From NCBI RefSeq assembly GCF_026213295.1, contig NC_079420.1, forward strand, positions 7,544,336 to 7,608,335: DNA of 64,000 nt, read 5' to 3'. Positions 1 to 16,200 of this stretch are shown here, piece by piece. The translations under genes and the position numbers were made by a program. Below the pieces are notes generated by a model. The model was not told the origin of the DNA. It searched no databases and was given only the letters and a program-made list of their open reading frames with translations. Positions within the stretch are counted from its first letter, which is position 1. Each line of letters begins with the position of its first letter. Source of the stretch: Gadus chalcogrammus (Eukaryota; Chordata; Actinopteri; Gadiformes; Gadidae).

Positions 1-285
1 TATTGCTGTGTGTGCCGCTGTTTAAAAAAAAAAGAGAAAAGAGTGTATAACTTGGTCTCCATGGGCGATGACGTTTGGCCTTTTCGCAACATTGTTCAGC
101 CAAGATACACCAGGTGAAATGTACATTTTTATGATGTGCATAACCGTTTGTTTTTCTTCCTTTAATACAAGGTCGGGGTTTTTTCACTTCATAATTGAAT
201 TAGAATGCCCAGTCACAACCGCCTCAGGAGCACATCTGACCAACTTTGAGCCCAGATGCTGTCAACCAGGTTCTGTGTTCCAAGC

Positions 286-3399
<3,114 letters not shown>

Positions 3400-3552
3400 G
3401 TTAGTAAGGTTAACCCTAACCGTATTAAATGTACGAATGAACTTGTAGCGTTAACTATTAACTTTTAGTTCATGCTTATTACTGCATTAACTAGTAGTAC
3501 TTAATGGTTAATTAAAGTACCCTTATTGTAAAGGGTTACCGTATAATGTTTA
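3400..3552. mobile_element. teleost dispersed-repeat fragment (DNA-transposon-like)
   Basis: The stretch has alternating TTAACTA/TTAATG words and ends in CCCTTATTGTAAAGGGTTAC. I recognise this from memory as close to the widespread fish repeat end reading CTTATTGTAAAGTGTTACC. A shorter relative with the same CCCTTATTGTAAAGGG core lies near 5502-5520. No coding capacity remains. The family assignment is by recall and was not searched. Confidence 0.4.
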
Positions 3553-4166
3553 TCGTCAGGGACAACGGCTCCCCTGCTACTGGCCCATGATACTATGTTC
3601 AGCCCTCATGTTAAATAAAGGTTTGAAAAATAGATCTTTAACTTCGTTATTGTTTCCGCACTTTGAAGTTCTCTGCCTTATTCATCATGTGGTCCGTAGT
3701 TCTAATAGTCTTATTATCTTAGTATTATTGTCTAAGTATTTATGTATAGTTGTATTTCCTGTGTTACTATCCTGTCCTTCTGTGCCACCCTTCATTACCT
3801 TTGGATCAGTGAAGTCCATCGTATAATATTTCTATTGCCCTGATGGCAAACGGCAGTTCCACCTCCTGTCCACCAGGGTGGCAGCCTGATAGCCTGCTGA
3901 GATGAAGTACTGCCAGACAGACTCCCAAGACTTCCTCTGCTCTGTCCCTCCTCGCTGGGCACCGAGTGGGCGGACACGGGCCGCGGCAGTCATAACAAGC
4001 ATTATTCAACATGAGTTTCATTTGATGACAAGCGCGGACATATTGAATGTCCTACAGGGTTTCTTTTTTGCTCCGAGCCTCTGATGATCCCGTCCAACAA
4101 AGACTTGCTTCAAAAAAAGGGGGGAAATGGAAAATATGTTATTGGAAAATGGTGCAGAAAGCACTG

Positions 4167-4355
<189 letters not shown>

Positions 4356-4696
4356 TGGGTGGGTGGGTGTGGGTGCACATACACCCTGCTTTGCTTGCAT
4401 ATTCGTACAAGGCACCTTTCATTGTGTTCACCTCAGGTAGTTTTGTTTTCAAGCTACTGTTCGAGTGATTTATGATATGAAATTAAGTCTCGAACGTCAA
4501 GTCCCCCGTGGCTCAAGGGTTTTCCCTCTCCCTGTCTATCAAGTCCTTTCACGATACGAGGCCTTCCATTAAACCACACATGCTCTTAGAGAGCCTTGTG
4601 TGCCTGTTTGTGTGGCTTCTCTGATGCCACGATACCGTAATACAATATTGATGCAGTATGTGGGATATCACCACAAACATATTTTCACTCATATCT

Positions 4697-4924
<228 letters not shown>

Positions 4925-6306
4925 AGTCCTTTCCAGTTTAAGCGTGACTTGACCACCCCCCTGGCCCTGTTTATCCATTACATCTTCTCATAATGGCCAA
5001 CCTAAAAAGAAAAGAAGGTTGCCATGGTGAAAAACCATAACAGCCATAGCAAGAAAGAGGTGACAACGGTTTCCTCTTCCTGGTTTACCTCCGTGACAAG
5101 CCGGTGAAAAAAACCCGGCCGGGTCACATTGCAGAAGAATGTGCAGCGCCTGTGTGAGTGCGCTATCCCCTGCGGGATGCTGTGGCATGTTTGGTCTGGC
5201 TCTTCACAACATCACCTAAGTGTTGCCATTTAGGGGCGAGCAGGGTACGAGCAGGGAAGAAGAAGAAGAAGAAAATGAAGAAGAAGAAACAAGAGCGTTC
5301 CTATATTTACACTTGCAAAAAAACTAAATGCCCGCCAAAACCAAAGAGTAGCAAGGTAATCAGTCTCCCTCCCAATGCTAACAGTATTAGCTGACCTTAG
5401 AATCTGTTTTGCTTTAGTCGGGCATTCGATGTCCCGCGCATAATTAACAGCAAGGGCTTGTTTTAATGTTTTACTCATAGTTTCAGTATTCTGGTAAACG
5501 CACCCTTATTGTAAAGGGAATGTGGAAATATAATGTTTAGTAGCAGGTGTGAATCCAAGCAAACACACATGAACAACCTCAATCAATACCCTGCTAACAT
5601 ATAGTTCCTTTGGGTACTTTGGCACTTGGTTTTTCATTTTAAACTCAGGTTAGGGAATTTCACTGAACTGGCTTTTTTCTTTTATCAAAACCATACGTAC
5701 CGGTGATATCGATCTCAAACGGGTGTGTGATACAGTTACATTTGTGTTGAGAAACACACGCTCTCGCACGCATGTTCAAAACAGAAACCAGAAGACAATA
5801 TTGGTCTGTGTCTCACGCACTTTGTCCCGTTCCCTAAACTGCAGCGTTGTTTTGAAATATATCGCCTATGCTGAATACGCAGGAACCGATTCTGCTCTCC
5901 TGAAAGAAAGAGCGTGTCAATAGAGCCAGGAGACGACCAATGCCCCATCAAGCCACCCAGTCTGCTATATTCTGACTGTGAATTAAAATTAAAATTGATA
6001 TCCCCAACCAGGCCAATAGTTTTTTTTTTCAACCCTGCCGCTGAATGTCAGAGATTTATCATTCAAACATCCTAAGGTTTTGTGTAGGTACTTTTGGACC
6101 TCAGATTCAGTGGGTTTGATGCCCGGCCAGGGACAATATTGTACCCTTGCCAAGAGTCCAAGCTGTGAACGCTTGTCTGAGAGTTACCGTAAATCCTTCT
6201 GCTTGCACTGCTAAGAAGCTCAGAAAGCCACAGCCCTGCTATGCACCACCCCTGTGGTCCTTTCAGGTAGCCACTGAGACTCCCCAAATTATGATCTCCA
6301 TGTGTA

Positions 6307-6340
6307 GGGGGGGGGGGGTGGGGCAGGGGGGGGGGGGGGG
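6307..6340 (+). repeat. poly-G tract
   Basis: Two G homopolymer runs split by a short TGGGGCA interruption. The tract can form a G-quadruplex and is a likely site of assembly or read error. Confidence 0.85.
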
Positions 6341-7212
6341 TAACACGCGAACAGAGCTCCATGGATACCAGCCTGCATGTTACCCCTTGTGTTCCTCGAC
6401 AGATAAACACACAGGGTTCCCCTCAAACCAAAACCTGTTACCTTAATGACCCCTCCAATGTTCAATATGTCCTTACCTTTGTGCAGGGGAAATATGTTAC
6501 AATCTATTAAAAATATATATTTATATTAATATATATTGACAGACATATACAACAATATATGACAACATCAAAACTTTATTACCATACTGGCAAAGGGATA
6601 GAGATTGGAGTGTATGTAGCAGAATACTAGTGTAGGCTAGGAGGTTATATGTAGCCGTATCACAGAGGTCTCACAGCAGGGTGAACACAGGTGTAGCTCA
6701 TTTGATTCATTTGGGATATCTTCCTTTCTGGAATGAAGGTGCGATAATAGAAACTCAAACTAGTCAGGATCCAATACATTGATGATGTTGGTTTCTGATG
6801 TCATTCAGAATTCAAAACAATAAGGTCGAAGGTTGTATGATGTACAAATAAACACAGAGACCTCCCATTAGGCTTGAAGATGTATAATAAAAAGTTAAGG
6901 GAATGTCAATATTAATTTATTTACAAATGTTATCAAAAATATATAAACAAATGCCTTGCTCTTTACCAAGACTACGAAAACTGGTAACAATCCAAAACAA
7001 AGTCCACCTTCCAAATCCAACATTTGTGCATCAACTATTACCATAAAATACATATACCCCGAAATCGCTAACTTCAATTAAATGCAATTTTACTGAGACC
7101 GTTTGCCAGCTGGAGATCGCCAGGCGCCCAACACTGCCCCCACCAGGAGTTCCCAGGAGGCTCCCGGGTGCACACATCAAGGCCTGTCACCGGCCCCCCG
7201 ACCCCTGCCCAT

Positions 7213-7287
7213 GGGATGGTGGGGCGGTGGGTGGGGGTGGCAGGGGGCGGGGGGCAGGGCGGGGCTGGACGGAGGGAGGCGGAGGGG
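7213..7287 (+). repeat. G-rich quadruplex-capable cluster
   Basis: More than eight GGG-or-longer runs with short loops fall within about 75 bp, inside a locally GC-rich stretch (about 7100-7640). No promoter or gene is visible next to it. Confidence 0.6.
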
Positions 7288-8955
7288 ACAACACACCGTA
7301 CCTGTGTGCGGCTGCACAGTGAGTCCATTCGCTGGTTGCCACGCTGCAGTCGACCGCAGGATTTCTCTAGTGTTTGCTTAAGAGCCGGTGCATAAGAGAA
7401 AGGTGGACCACCGGCGGTCCCCACCCGCTGGGGGCCCCGGGCCCCGGGGCCTGGAGCTCATCTTTGTTGAAAATGGCTCCGGAGCCGGCCACCTCCCACC
7501 GGGGGACTGGCCTAAATTTAGCAACAAACTGCAAGAAACCTCTTCATTCTTAAAACGCTGTTTAGGTTTCCACTGGGGGAGGGGTTCGGCGGAGGGGCTC
7601 AGGGGCCCCGGCGTGCCGCTCAGGGGCCCTCTCTCTGCCGGTGTCTCACGCTGACCTGCGCGAGATGTTTGTGTTTTGTCTGGTCATGGATGAAGTCCTC
7701 CTGAGCGAATCACATTTGACACGGTGAAACCATGTCACGTCAAAGTGTTTGTGTTTGCGTGTTGATGATTTTGAAGCCATACAAATGCAAAATAGGTTGT
7801 CCATGCATACATTTTTTTGTGAATGCAATTGTAGGCTACTAAGGCCTTTTTTCAGGCCTGTTCTAACGTGGCTGGTATCACAGTCACTCAAATGGGATCT
7901 TTTTTTTGTTCAACGTTCATATTCACCCAGTATTAGGTGTGATAGGCCTGGTGATGAAAGAATGAAACGTGATACATGATGAGTGGTGAGGTCACAGGCA
8001 CACAAATAGGCTCACAAGTTCTAAAATAACCCTGAGGGATATTGTTTTCAGGCCATTGTTTACATAATCAGTTTGGAAAAGGACACCACACATTAGTCGA
8101 GTCTCACATAAACAAAAATATAAACCAAGGCACATGGTTTAAACATATATTGAAACAAAAGCAGTGCCAAGTCCTTCTGAGTGAACCGGATCACAGTATT
8201 AAGTCAACGACAAACATATTTACTGGTTATTTGCAAGTATAGCCACTTCGATATATACTCTCAATGTATTTAATAATGTTAAAGAAGTGCAACTAAACCA
8301 AATATTTTTAAACCATTTCTACAAACGTATTCCAGTCGATAAAATGTTAATAAAAAAAGTCTAAATCCTCCAGTGGCTCTTCCCTTCTGAAAATAATCAA
8401 TTTGAATGTTTACGTCCCGAGAGCTGCAGTGATACTATCAAGGCTCAGCTGATTCTGTGTTTTTGCACCACACATAATGTTTTACTCTTTCCCCTTCTCT
8501 CAATGTCTCATTGAATCCAGGAAGGAGGGCAAACTCAGGGGAGTGCATTCGTATTACATGTTTTCATTTGCCCTTACATTTGCCTCAATGGTGAAACAAT
8601 GCCTCTTTTTATGCCCTTGGTTCCACCGGGAGGGTGTTGAGAGGAGTCCTATGATTGGAGATGAGGGAGCAGGGAGATTTTTTCCAAGGTGAGTACCTCA
8701 TGGGAGACTACTGCTTTGCTGCCATTAGCTTAAGTACAGGAGTGTCAGCTAACCCGACACTGGCACACAGAAAACGTACTGCCAGATGGGGCGAGCTGTC
8801 CTTGAAGTTTTAACAAGCAAAGCGCAGAGAAACAAGCCTTTTATTCAGCGTCGGAGCGAACATAGGGGGGAGGAGGGGAAAAAGATAACTTAGCAGGGTT
8901 ACCACAAAGTGTATGTTAAATCCCTCATAGGAAAGAGGGGGATAACGGAGATTGA

Positions 8956-8996
8956 GGGGGGTTTTGGGGGGGGGGGGGGGGGGATTTGGGGGGGCT
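8956..8996 (+). repeat. poly-G tract
   Basis: G-runs of 6, about 18 and 7 separated by TTTT and ATTT. The tract is a quadruplex candidate and error-prone in sequencing. Confidence 0.8.
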
Positions 8997-9061
8997 GGAG
9001 GGCCAAATGACCTAAATGGACGAAAGCTCAGTTTGGGTGTTGCTGACTGTATTTTTTCTTT

Positions 9062-9064
<3 letters not shown>

Positions 9065-9103
<39 letters not shown>
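9065..9103. repeat. (TA)n microsatellite
   Basis: A pure TA array of about 39 bp. Confidence 0.95.
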
Positions 9104-9105
<2 letters not shown>

Positions 9106-12100
9106 TTGCTATTCAAAATAAGCAGGGAATATAAAACAAAGCGGCGGTTGTCACGCTAAAGAGTCCTGCTGCTTAAGAGGTGTCGAATTATTGTACCTCA
9201 GCTGGATACCTCAGGTGTTGGAAGTCAAGGGGGCGAGGAGCGGTGCCAAGATCCTGCAGCTTTTGGCACGTTTTGACCTCCACCGCTGGCACGAGTGAAC
9301 CACACACTGAGGAGCCCGTCTCCAGCCCCCCCCTTCCCCCACCCTGCGCGGTCCTCTACCACTCAAAACCATGAGTTAGGGCGACTCTAAGCCCATCAGG
9401 CCCACCGTCTTGAAGGACAGTAAACGTGACAATAAGTGGCGTTGCCAAATACCGCAATAACTCAAGCCGCAGGTTGTGTTGAATGTTCGGCCAAGACGGG
9501 CCGACTGCCCCAATCCGACTGTTCAGGTTGAAACCCAGAGATGGAAGTGAAGGGTTTTTGTTTTAGATTAGTGCCTGGTGGTTTAGAGAGAGGGAGAGCT
9601 GTTCGGTCACTTAGTTTAGCGGCCGAAAGAAATATATACATCCACTCCCGTACTGTAATAAACTCTGCTGCTCTTTCAATATCAGGCCCCAGATATAAGA
9701 AAAGAGCCCATTATTTCAGTGTGTCGGGGACATTACAACGACCAAACACCTCACACCACGGCCCCAGAGGGTTGCCCTGCAGTACGGTTCGGTTTGATCC
9801 ACTTACCATTCTTTTCCACGCTTAATTGAAAATTAAACTAAAGCTGCGCCAACAATCGCACAGAAAGGCTGAACGCATTAGGCTATTGGCCCGCGCCTGG
9901 AACTGGCAATCTGGGAGTCCAGGGAGTGTGGGTGGGTGACTGCCGATTGTCTGTTTTTCCATTCAAAAGTCCTGGTTAATTACCTGTCTCCTGCTCACAG
10001 GGTTGAGCTCACTTCCACCCAACAGGGACGTGATCTCAGGGCGCAGACATCCGTGACGGAGACATCTTCTCTGCGGCCTCGCGACGGTCCCGGGACGGAC
10101 ACACATCACAGGAGGCCTTCTGAGAAGCAGCGCCTCAGCCGGCGCCGGCCCGGTACCGGCGGTTCAGCCATGCGGACAGAACCGGTCTGAGTGGAGGAAG
10201 GTCTGTCGGGTGGCTCGGGCCAACTCAAGCACGGAAATATCCCTTTCCTGTTAACTCAAGAGTCTGGCAGTCACCTGTGTGATGTTACCCTCTGGGTTCA
10301 TCCCGAGCCACTCCGACCATAAGGGACACTCACAGACATCGCGGTTCCACAATGAACTATGTTTAATAAGCCCTGCGCTTTTATAAAACAAATTGATAGG
10401 CTGTTTTATAGTTTTTATTACGTTGAATCTCACACAAGACAGAATCTCAGGCCATTGTCGAAAGTGAAACGAGAAACACTTTCCCAGTTTGATGGATTTT
10501 CTGGCTGTATAAAAGCGTGCCTGTTCCACTAATAGTTGAAGTATAGGGTTGCAGGTAGTTCCTGAAGGCCCTATGGTTGCAGGGTCAGGCCCGAGCTTGG
10601 GGACAATGGATGGATTACTGTTTGGGCAGGGCCGCTGATTGTGTTTGGCACACACATGGACACTTGCTGGCAACGGTTTTGCTTCGCTGTGCACATAGCG
10701 TCCGTGATCTCTTGAATTCCAAGGTGGAGAGCACAGATCTACAGCAGCGTTGAAGCCTCCCTCTCGCCGCACGCAGTGCCTGTGTGCAGGTCACCGTAGC
10801 TTGGCGCTTTTGGCGGTGGCGGCATGTCAAACATGACTTTATTATAATTGTATGTGACTGCATTACATTAGGAAGAAATGCAGGGTCAACATGAAGTATT
10901 CCTCTGAATAATCAGACATGGCACCCCACGGGCACCTCCGGAGGGACTTTTTTCCCTCACTACACAGTTACACACACAATCGCACAAAACCACACACACA
11001 CACTTATATTTAATCCAAGGCTCTGCGAAGACATGAGCAGTGTTCTCTGTCGCCCATCGCCAATCAAAACGGCCGAAAGCTCAAATCATAAGAATAATAA
11101 TAACGCAAATATTTTTGAGGACTACTTAGCTGCGATGGCAGCGACAGGCCAACCGTGTGCCAAATGGGCATCAACCAGGAGCCAGAATGGGGTCTCACTT
11201 TCCCTTCCGAGAGTAACGTCCACAACTAAGTGTGTGTCCTGTGAGCGCCGTTTGGATTGTCAACGGCTGAAAATATACTGTGTGAGCACTACTATTGCTG
11301 TTCCGAAGCCAGGACACACAAATCTTAGCTCCCAGAGAAACGCTCCTCAGCACCCGCTGGTCCCGGACCCTGCCCAGCTCCTGGCACAGGAAGCCCGGCA
11401 GGGACTGATCTTAATTAGTCTGGCACTAAGGAATGACATCCGCGGAGGATTAAAGATTGTTGTCGGAGATTACGGCAGGCAAAAGAGGTAGCCACCTTTC
11501 TCCGTATAAGAGCGTTTACATGTTACTATAGGGAGCCTTGGTCTTCACATGAAGGTCTGTGCATTCAAACAGGAAATCTATGTAGCATTAAAATCACAAC
11601 AAACATGGCCTACATGGTTACGAAACATGTTTGCTTTTGCGTTATATTTTCATGCCAGAGATGTATTTATTTTTTCCTCCTCCCCTTGATTTAATAAATC
11701 AGTATTTAAACCGTGTGCAAGGTATACTGCCCTTTCCGGCTATTTGTGTGTCATTTCCATTCTTAAATAAACTTATCCTGAGAATGTGAATGTTGACGAT
11801 TAACGAGGGAACTTTGATCATTTTTCAGAGGCCATGACTGTTATGCTTAAAGAGGCACTTTCTATGATTCTTGGCTCAGGGCTTATTTTCTGTATAAATT
11901 ACACACAAAGAAAGCTTAAGAGGTGTTTCTCGAGGGCTCCACTTTTTTTTATGCTTGCGCTCCATTGGCAAATTCTCTATGGAAAAAGCTGAACTATACT
12001 TGAAGTGCTGTGTTTAGTGTGGTTTGGAGTTGAGGTAGGGATCAATTGCTTGGTTTCTCCAGCAGCATCCCATAAAGTCCCAGAGAGGCAGGTCTGAGAG

Positions 12101-12230
12101 ACAGGTGGGCCACGCTGCCACCTCAGACCTGTCCCAGAGGCAACCAGAGGCCCGCCACAGAGTTCTTGACGAGCCTGCTTAGACCAAAGATACTTGACCG
12201 GACTCACAAGTCTGCAGAGGGGGAGGTAGT
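9104..12230. other. intergenic upstream of tmpo, no gene seen
   Basis: No gene supported. Two longer open frames (minus 10251-10772 and plus 11033-11491) have neither domain resemblance nor splice context. The stretch is moderately GC-rich in places (10040-10200). Confidence 0.45.
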
Positions 12231-12234
12231 CAGA

Positions 12235-12268
12235 GTGAGGAGAGAGAGTGTGAGAAGAGAGAGAGTGT

Positions 12269-12327
<59 letters not shown>

Positions 12328-12340
12328 CAGAGAGAAGAGG
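12235..12340. repeat. (GA)n microsatellite
   Basis: An AG array, nearly pure over 12271-12320, flanked by degenerate GAGTGTGAG and GAGACAG variants. Confidence 0.95.
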
Positions 12341-12822
12341 GTGGGGTAGAGCGAGAGAGGAAGCGAGAGAAAGACTACGTGCTTGCGTGCGTGCATGCAT
12401 TTGAAAGAGATAATAAAAGATAAAAAGAAGATGCACACGGTTCAAACGTTGTAGTCCTATCGGATTGGGTAAAGAAGTAGTTAATGCTGCCCTCCTCTGT
12501 ACAAAAGTAGAATGTCTATCCTAAGGTCCATGTGACTTCCTCAATATGACTGCATTGATAACCACTAAACCAAAAGTGACAACATATTTCTCCAAACGTC
12601 AGCTCGGACTAGATTTATGAAAAACTACTCGGTTCATAAGGTTTTATATTGTCAGGCTTGCTCGGTTAATTTACATCAGATTTTTGGGGTTTTACTTTTC
12701 AAACAAATGTTAATGATTCACCAATAGTAAACACAAATCTCGTAAATTGATAGGAGCTGTAAACCGCTACTGAGTGTGGTTTCTTTGTGGCGACAGTCAG
12801 CCAGGGTTCCATTCATAGCCAA

Positions 12823-12859
12823 CCAATCAGAGTGCAGTTTGTAGGGCAACGCGGCCAAT
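12823..12859 (+). promoter_or_regulatory. twin CCAAT boxes upstream of tmpo
   Basis: CCAAT occurs at 12823-12827 (in AACCAATCAG) and at 12855-12859 (in GGCCAATAGC). The spacing is 32 bp, about three helical turns, and the pair lies about 400 bp before the tmpo start codon. Paired CCAAT boxes at this spacing are typical of NF-Y-driven, cell-cycle-regulated promoters. Use by tmpo is inferred from position. Confidence 0.55.
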
Positions 12860-13240
12860 AGCAGGCGCTGTTATTGTTTAGCTCCGATGCGTCTACGGAG
12901 AGACAGTAGCAAGTGGGCCGCTTTGTTGCTAACACAATTCATTCATGTTTTTGCTTATTTTATTATTAAATTAAGATAAAGTTTCGCTCGCCGGAGACGG
13001 ATTTTGTTCGAAATACAGCGCACGGGTTTTTGTTTAGCGGAAAATTAAGTGAAAGTGGCTCTTTAATTAGCTAAACGTGTGTTGTTGGGCTTGGGCTACA
13101 TTGTTAGCAACTAGGCGCCGTTTGACAACAGCGCTATTCGGGCACGTTGTCTGTGTTGTTGTCTGAGAGAAGAGCCAGGTACGCTTTCAACATCCTTAAG
13201 CCCAAAAAAAATCAAAATCAAACGCAATCTCTAAGAAGCC

Positions 13241-16200
13241 ATGGCCGAATTCCTTGAAGATCCGTCGGTCCTCACCAAGGATAAGCTCAAGAACGAGCTG
13301 CTGGCCAACAATGTGGCTCTGCCGAGCGGGGAGCACAAGAAGGAAGTGTACATCCAGCTCTACCTCAAGAACCTGACCGCGCTGAACACCAAGAGCAGCC
13401 CGCCACCCCCGGACCCCTTCTCCAGCGACGATGAGCTCCCCACCCCCGTGGTCTCCAACAGAAGCCGCTCTGGGAGAGTACGTTGGTGTTGTCTTTATAT
13501 TGTATTGTATTGTATTGTATTGTATTGTATTGAAAGTGGAGACGGAATCACGTGTGTTTATTTGGCGCCGTTTTTTTTGATGTGTGACATGCGCTCCTCC
13601 TCTTGTGTTGTATCGTGTTGAAGTGGGTTGGTGTGTTCACCTGGTTGGTGTCTTGACTTGTGAATGTCTCGTTTCAGAAGGCCGCAAGGAAGACGGACAG
13701 GCCTCGCACTGAGGAGACAGACGTGACCGAAATTACGGATGAGGACTTGAGGGAACAGCTGGTAAAGCATGGCGTGAATACTGGACCCATTGTGGGTGAG
13801 TTCCGATGGTATTTTCAATGCCTACCAGTTTGATCCTTAATTTTCACTGATGATCAGATATGCAAGGTAATTATTAACTGTATTTAATTTATAATGAGGC
13901 ATTATTCAAATGTCAACATTGACCTTCGGTACTTAACAATGATTGTAAGATAATTAAAGATGTAACATGATTTATACATATATTTATTTACCTGTAAATA
14001 AAGTATACAATTAAGGTAAAATAAACTGAATTCTCAAATGTGTTCAATGGTCAAGCAAGTAATGCATCGAGAGGATATTGCTTGTGTGACAACATTTCCT
14101 GTGACTCATTTCTCTGTGCAGCTTCCACTCGTAAATTGTATGAGAGGAAATTGCAGAAGGTTTTGGATGAGCCCCCATCTGACAGTCCCACTGTTACAGA
14201 GGCTGTCCCAGAGATCACCGCCCTGGCAGACACTAACCAGAACGGCAACACCCATACTGACCAGTACAGTGACAAGGAAGACGGTAAAATCCTCAATATG
14301 TATACATTGCACCTGTTGTCATTGGTTTTATTTACATGATCTTTAAAATAAATTGAGTGTTGTAGGAAATTATCCTTTTCTTTGGTGACCCACTAGGCCA
14401 GGGAATATTTTACTTGTGAGAGAATTTGATTTAACTGGATTTGTTTTAAACAATTTAACTGGAAGCACCAAAGAAAGAAAAAAAAATAGCACAACATGCA
14501 TAAACAAAGCAGAGCTAGTTAACACAATGTAGCGCTTTGCATAATTTGCATAAACGATGGGGTTTACTAACTAAGTTCCTTACCTGGCTTAAGGAAACTC
14601 CTAATTGAAAGATGCAGGTACCCTTGTTCAAATCAAATGTACTTCATGCAGTACCTCTGCTGGCCAAACCCTCTTATGCAAAGTTACTTCTGCTTGGGTT
14701 AAAGGGAGTAGCTATGCTTATTTGTATATTAATATTGACTCGCTGATGCCTTTTTTTTTTTGTTGCCCTATAGTTCCTAATATATATATGTTTATAGTAA
14801 TGGAACTGTATATTTATACACATGTAATAAGAGCAGTGATGTGCACTACGATTGCCAGCAAGGGTAGGGACATGGTTCGTGGGGGTGGAGGCTCAGACTG
14901 GGAGGCCCATCGATCGGCTGCAGACAATGGGGTTTAAACCTTTTGTGTGAGAGTCAAACTTCCTGACCATTTCAGTATCCTACTATGCCCAATACCTATA
15001 CGCTCAATAGGGTTTGACCATCTTTTGCCTTTCTGCCCTGTGCTTTAATTGATGGGTACGGTAGGTATTCAGTGTATCTGTGGATACCTATTCTTATTGT
15101 AGGACTTATTCCTAATTATTTTCTAAATGTAACCGACACTTGTTAACTGGCCATTAACGGATAATAATAAATGTGCTATAAAATGGAGAAAACTCGATGA
15201 AATCCGTAAGTCATCAAAGACGATCCCCAGTGCTGTTGGATTACTTAATTTCACCATGCTGTGTTTTCTGTTGCCCTTCATGACCACCAGAGGAGATGGG
15301 TGCTCCTGAGCCTCCGCCTGTTGTAGAGAGAGCCATAAGGAGCCGCGGCAAAATCCCCGTCACCACCAGGACCAGCAGCAGAAGGCAGACCAAGGTTGGA
15401 GCCGTTCTGGTGCCTCTCTGCCAACGGGAAACTTTACATCATGTGATCTGGAGTTCCAAAAGAACATTCCAAGCCGCCATCTTGGAACTTCTCGACCAGA
15501 TATTCTAGAATAACCAAGCATCCAGTTGGTTTTATCGTGAACAATGACTAAGATTGCGACGTGCACTGTACATCATGTTCAACCCTCCTGTGGTGTTGTA
15601 GGAAGATGCCTTTTTGAATCGTATTTTCTTGTATGTGTTGAAAGGTGGTGGAGGAGACCCTGGCTAGCGGGGACCAGACGCCTACCAAAGGCAGCGAGAG
15701 TGTGGTGGAAGATATCCTTGCCAATGAATTCAGCACGCCCATGGGCATCAGGTAATGAGTTCACATATGCTCGCCTTACCTCATGTTAAATGTGAAACCA
15801 TGCCAGACAGTTATTTCATCACTAAGAGTGGACTGATTCAGACAGATGGTCCATGTGTCAATAGTAGGTGTGGAGCAGAATGCACTATTCGGCAAAGCAC
15901 AAATAGTGGGTTTCAGAATATTTATTTTATACAAATATATTGGTTTTCGAGAAGAAAAACAACAACAAAGATTGGTCAAAAAGACGGTGTTCCTCCTAAC
16001 TATGAGTGTGGTGGGTATTTAATATATTTATATTAACGTTGATTCTCTTGTTTTCCTGTTGCAACCTGCACTAGTAGTAGGAGTAGCGGATTAGCGTTGC
16101 TCTGGCAGTGTAGCTGGTTAGCCTCCGCTCTGCTCACTCCTCACTCAGCCTGTGTGTGTCCCAATGAGAACACTTATTCCAGACGGAGGAGATTAGGCCA

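Noticed and set aside
10251..10772. 173-codon open frame on the minus strand
   Set aside because: No recognisable domain, ordinary codon composition for random GC-moderate DNA, and no promoter or splice context.
11033..11491. 152-codon open frame on the plus strand upstream of tmpo
   Set aside because: No family resemblance; simple Asn and Ser runs; no exon signals.
15395..15644. Read-through of tmpo exon 4 as a longer coding exon
   Set aside because: The frame soon meets a stop (near 15508), and the next exon restarts exactly in phase at 15645 with an AAAG acceptor.
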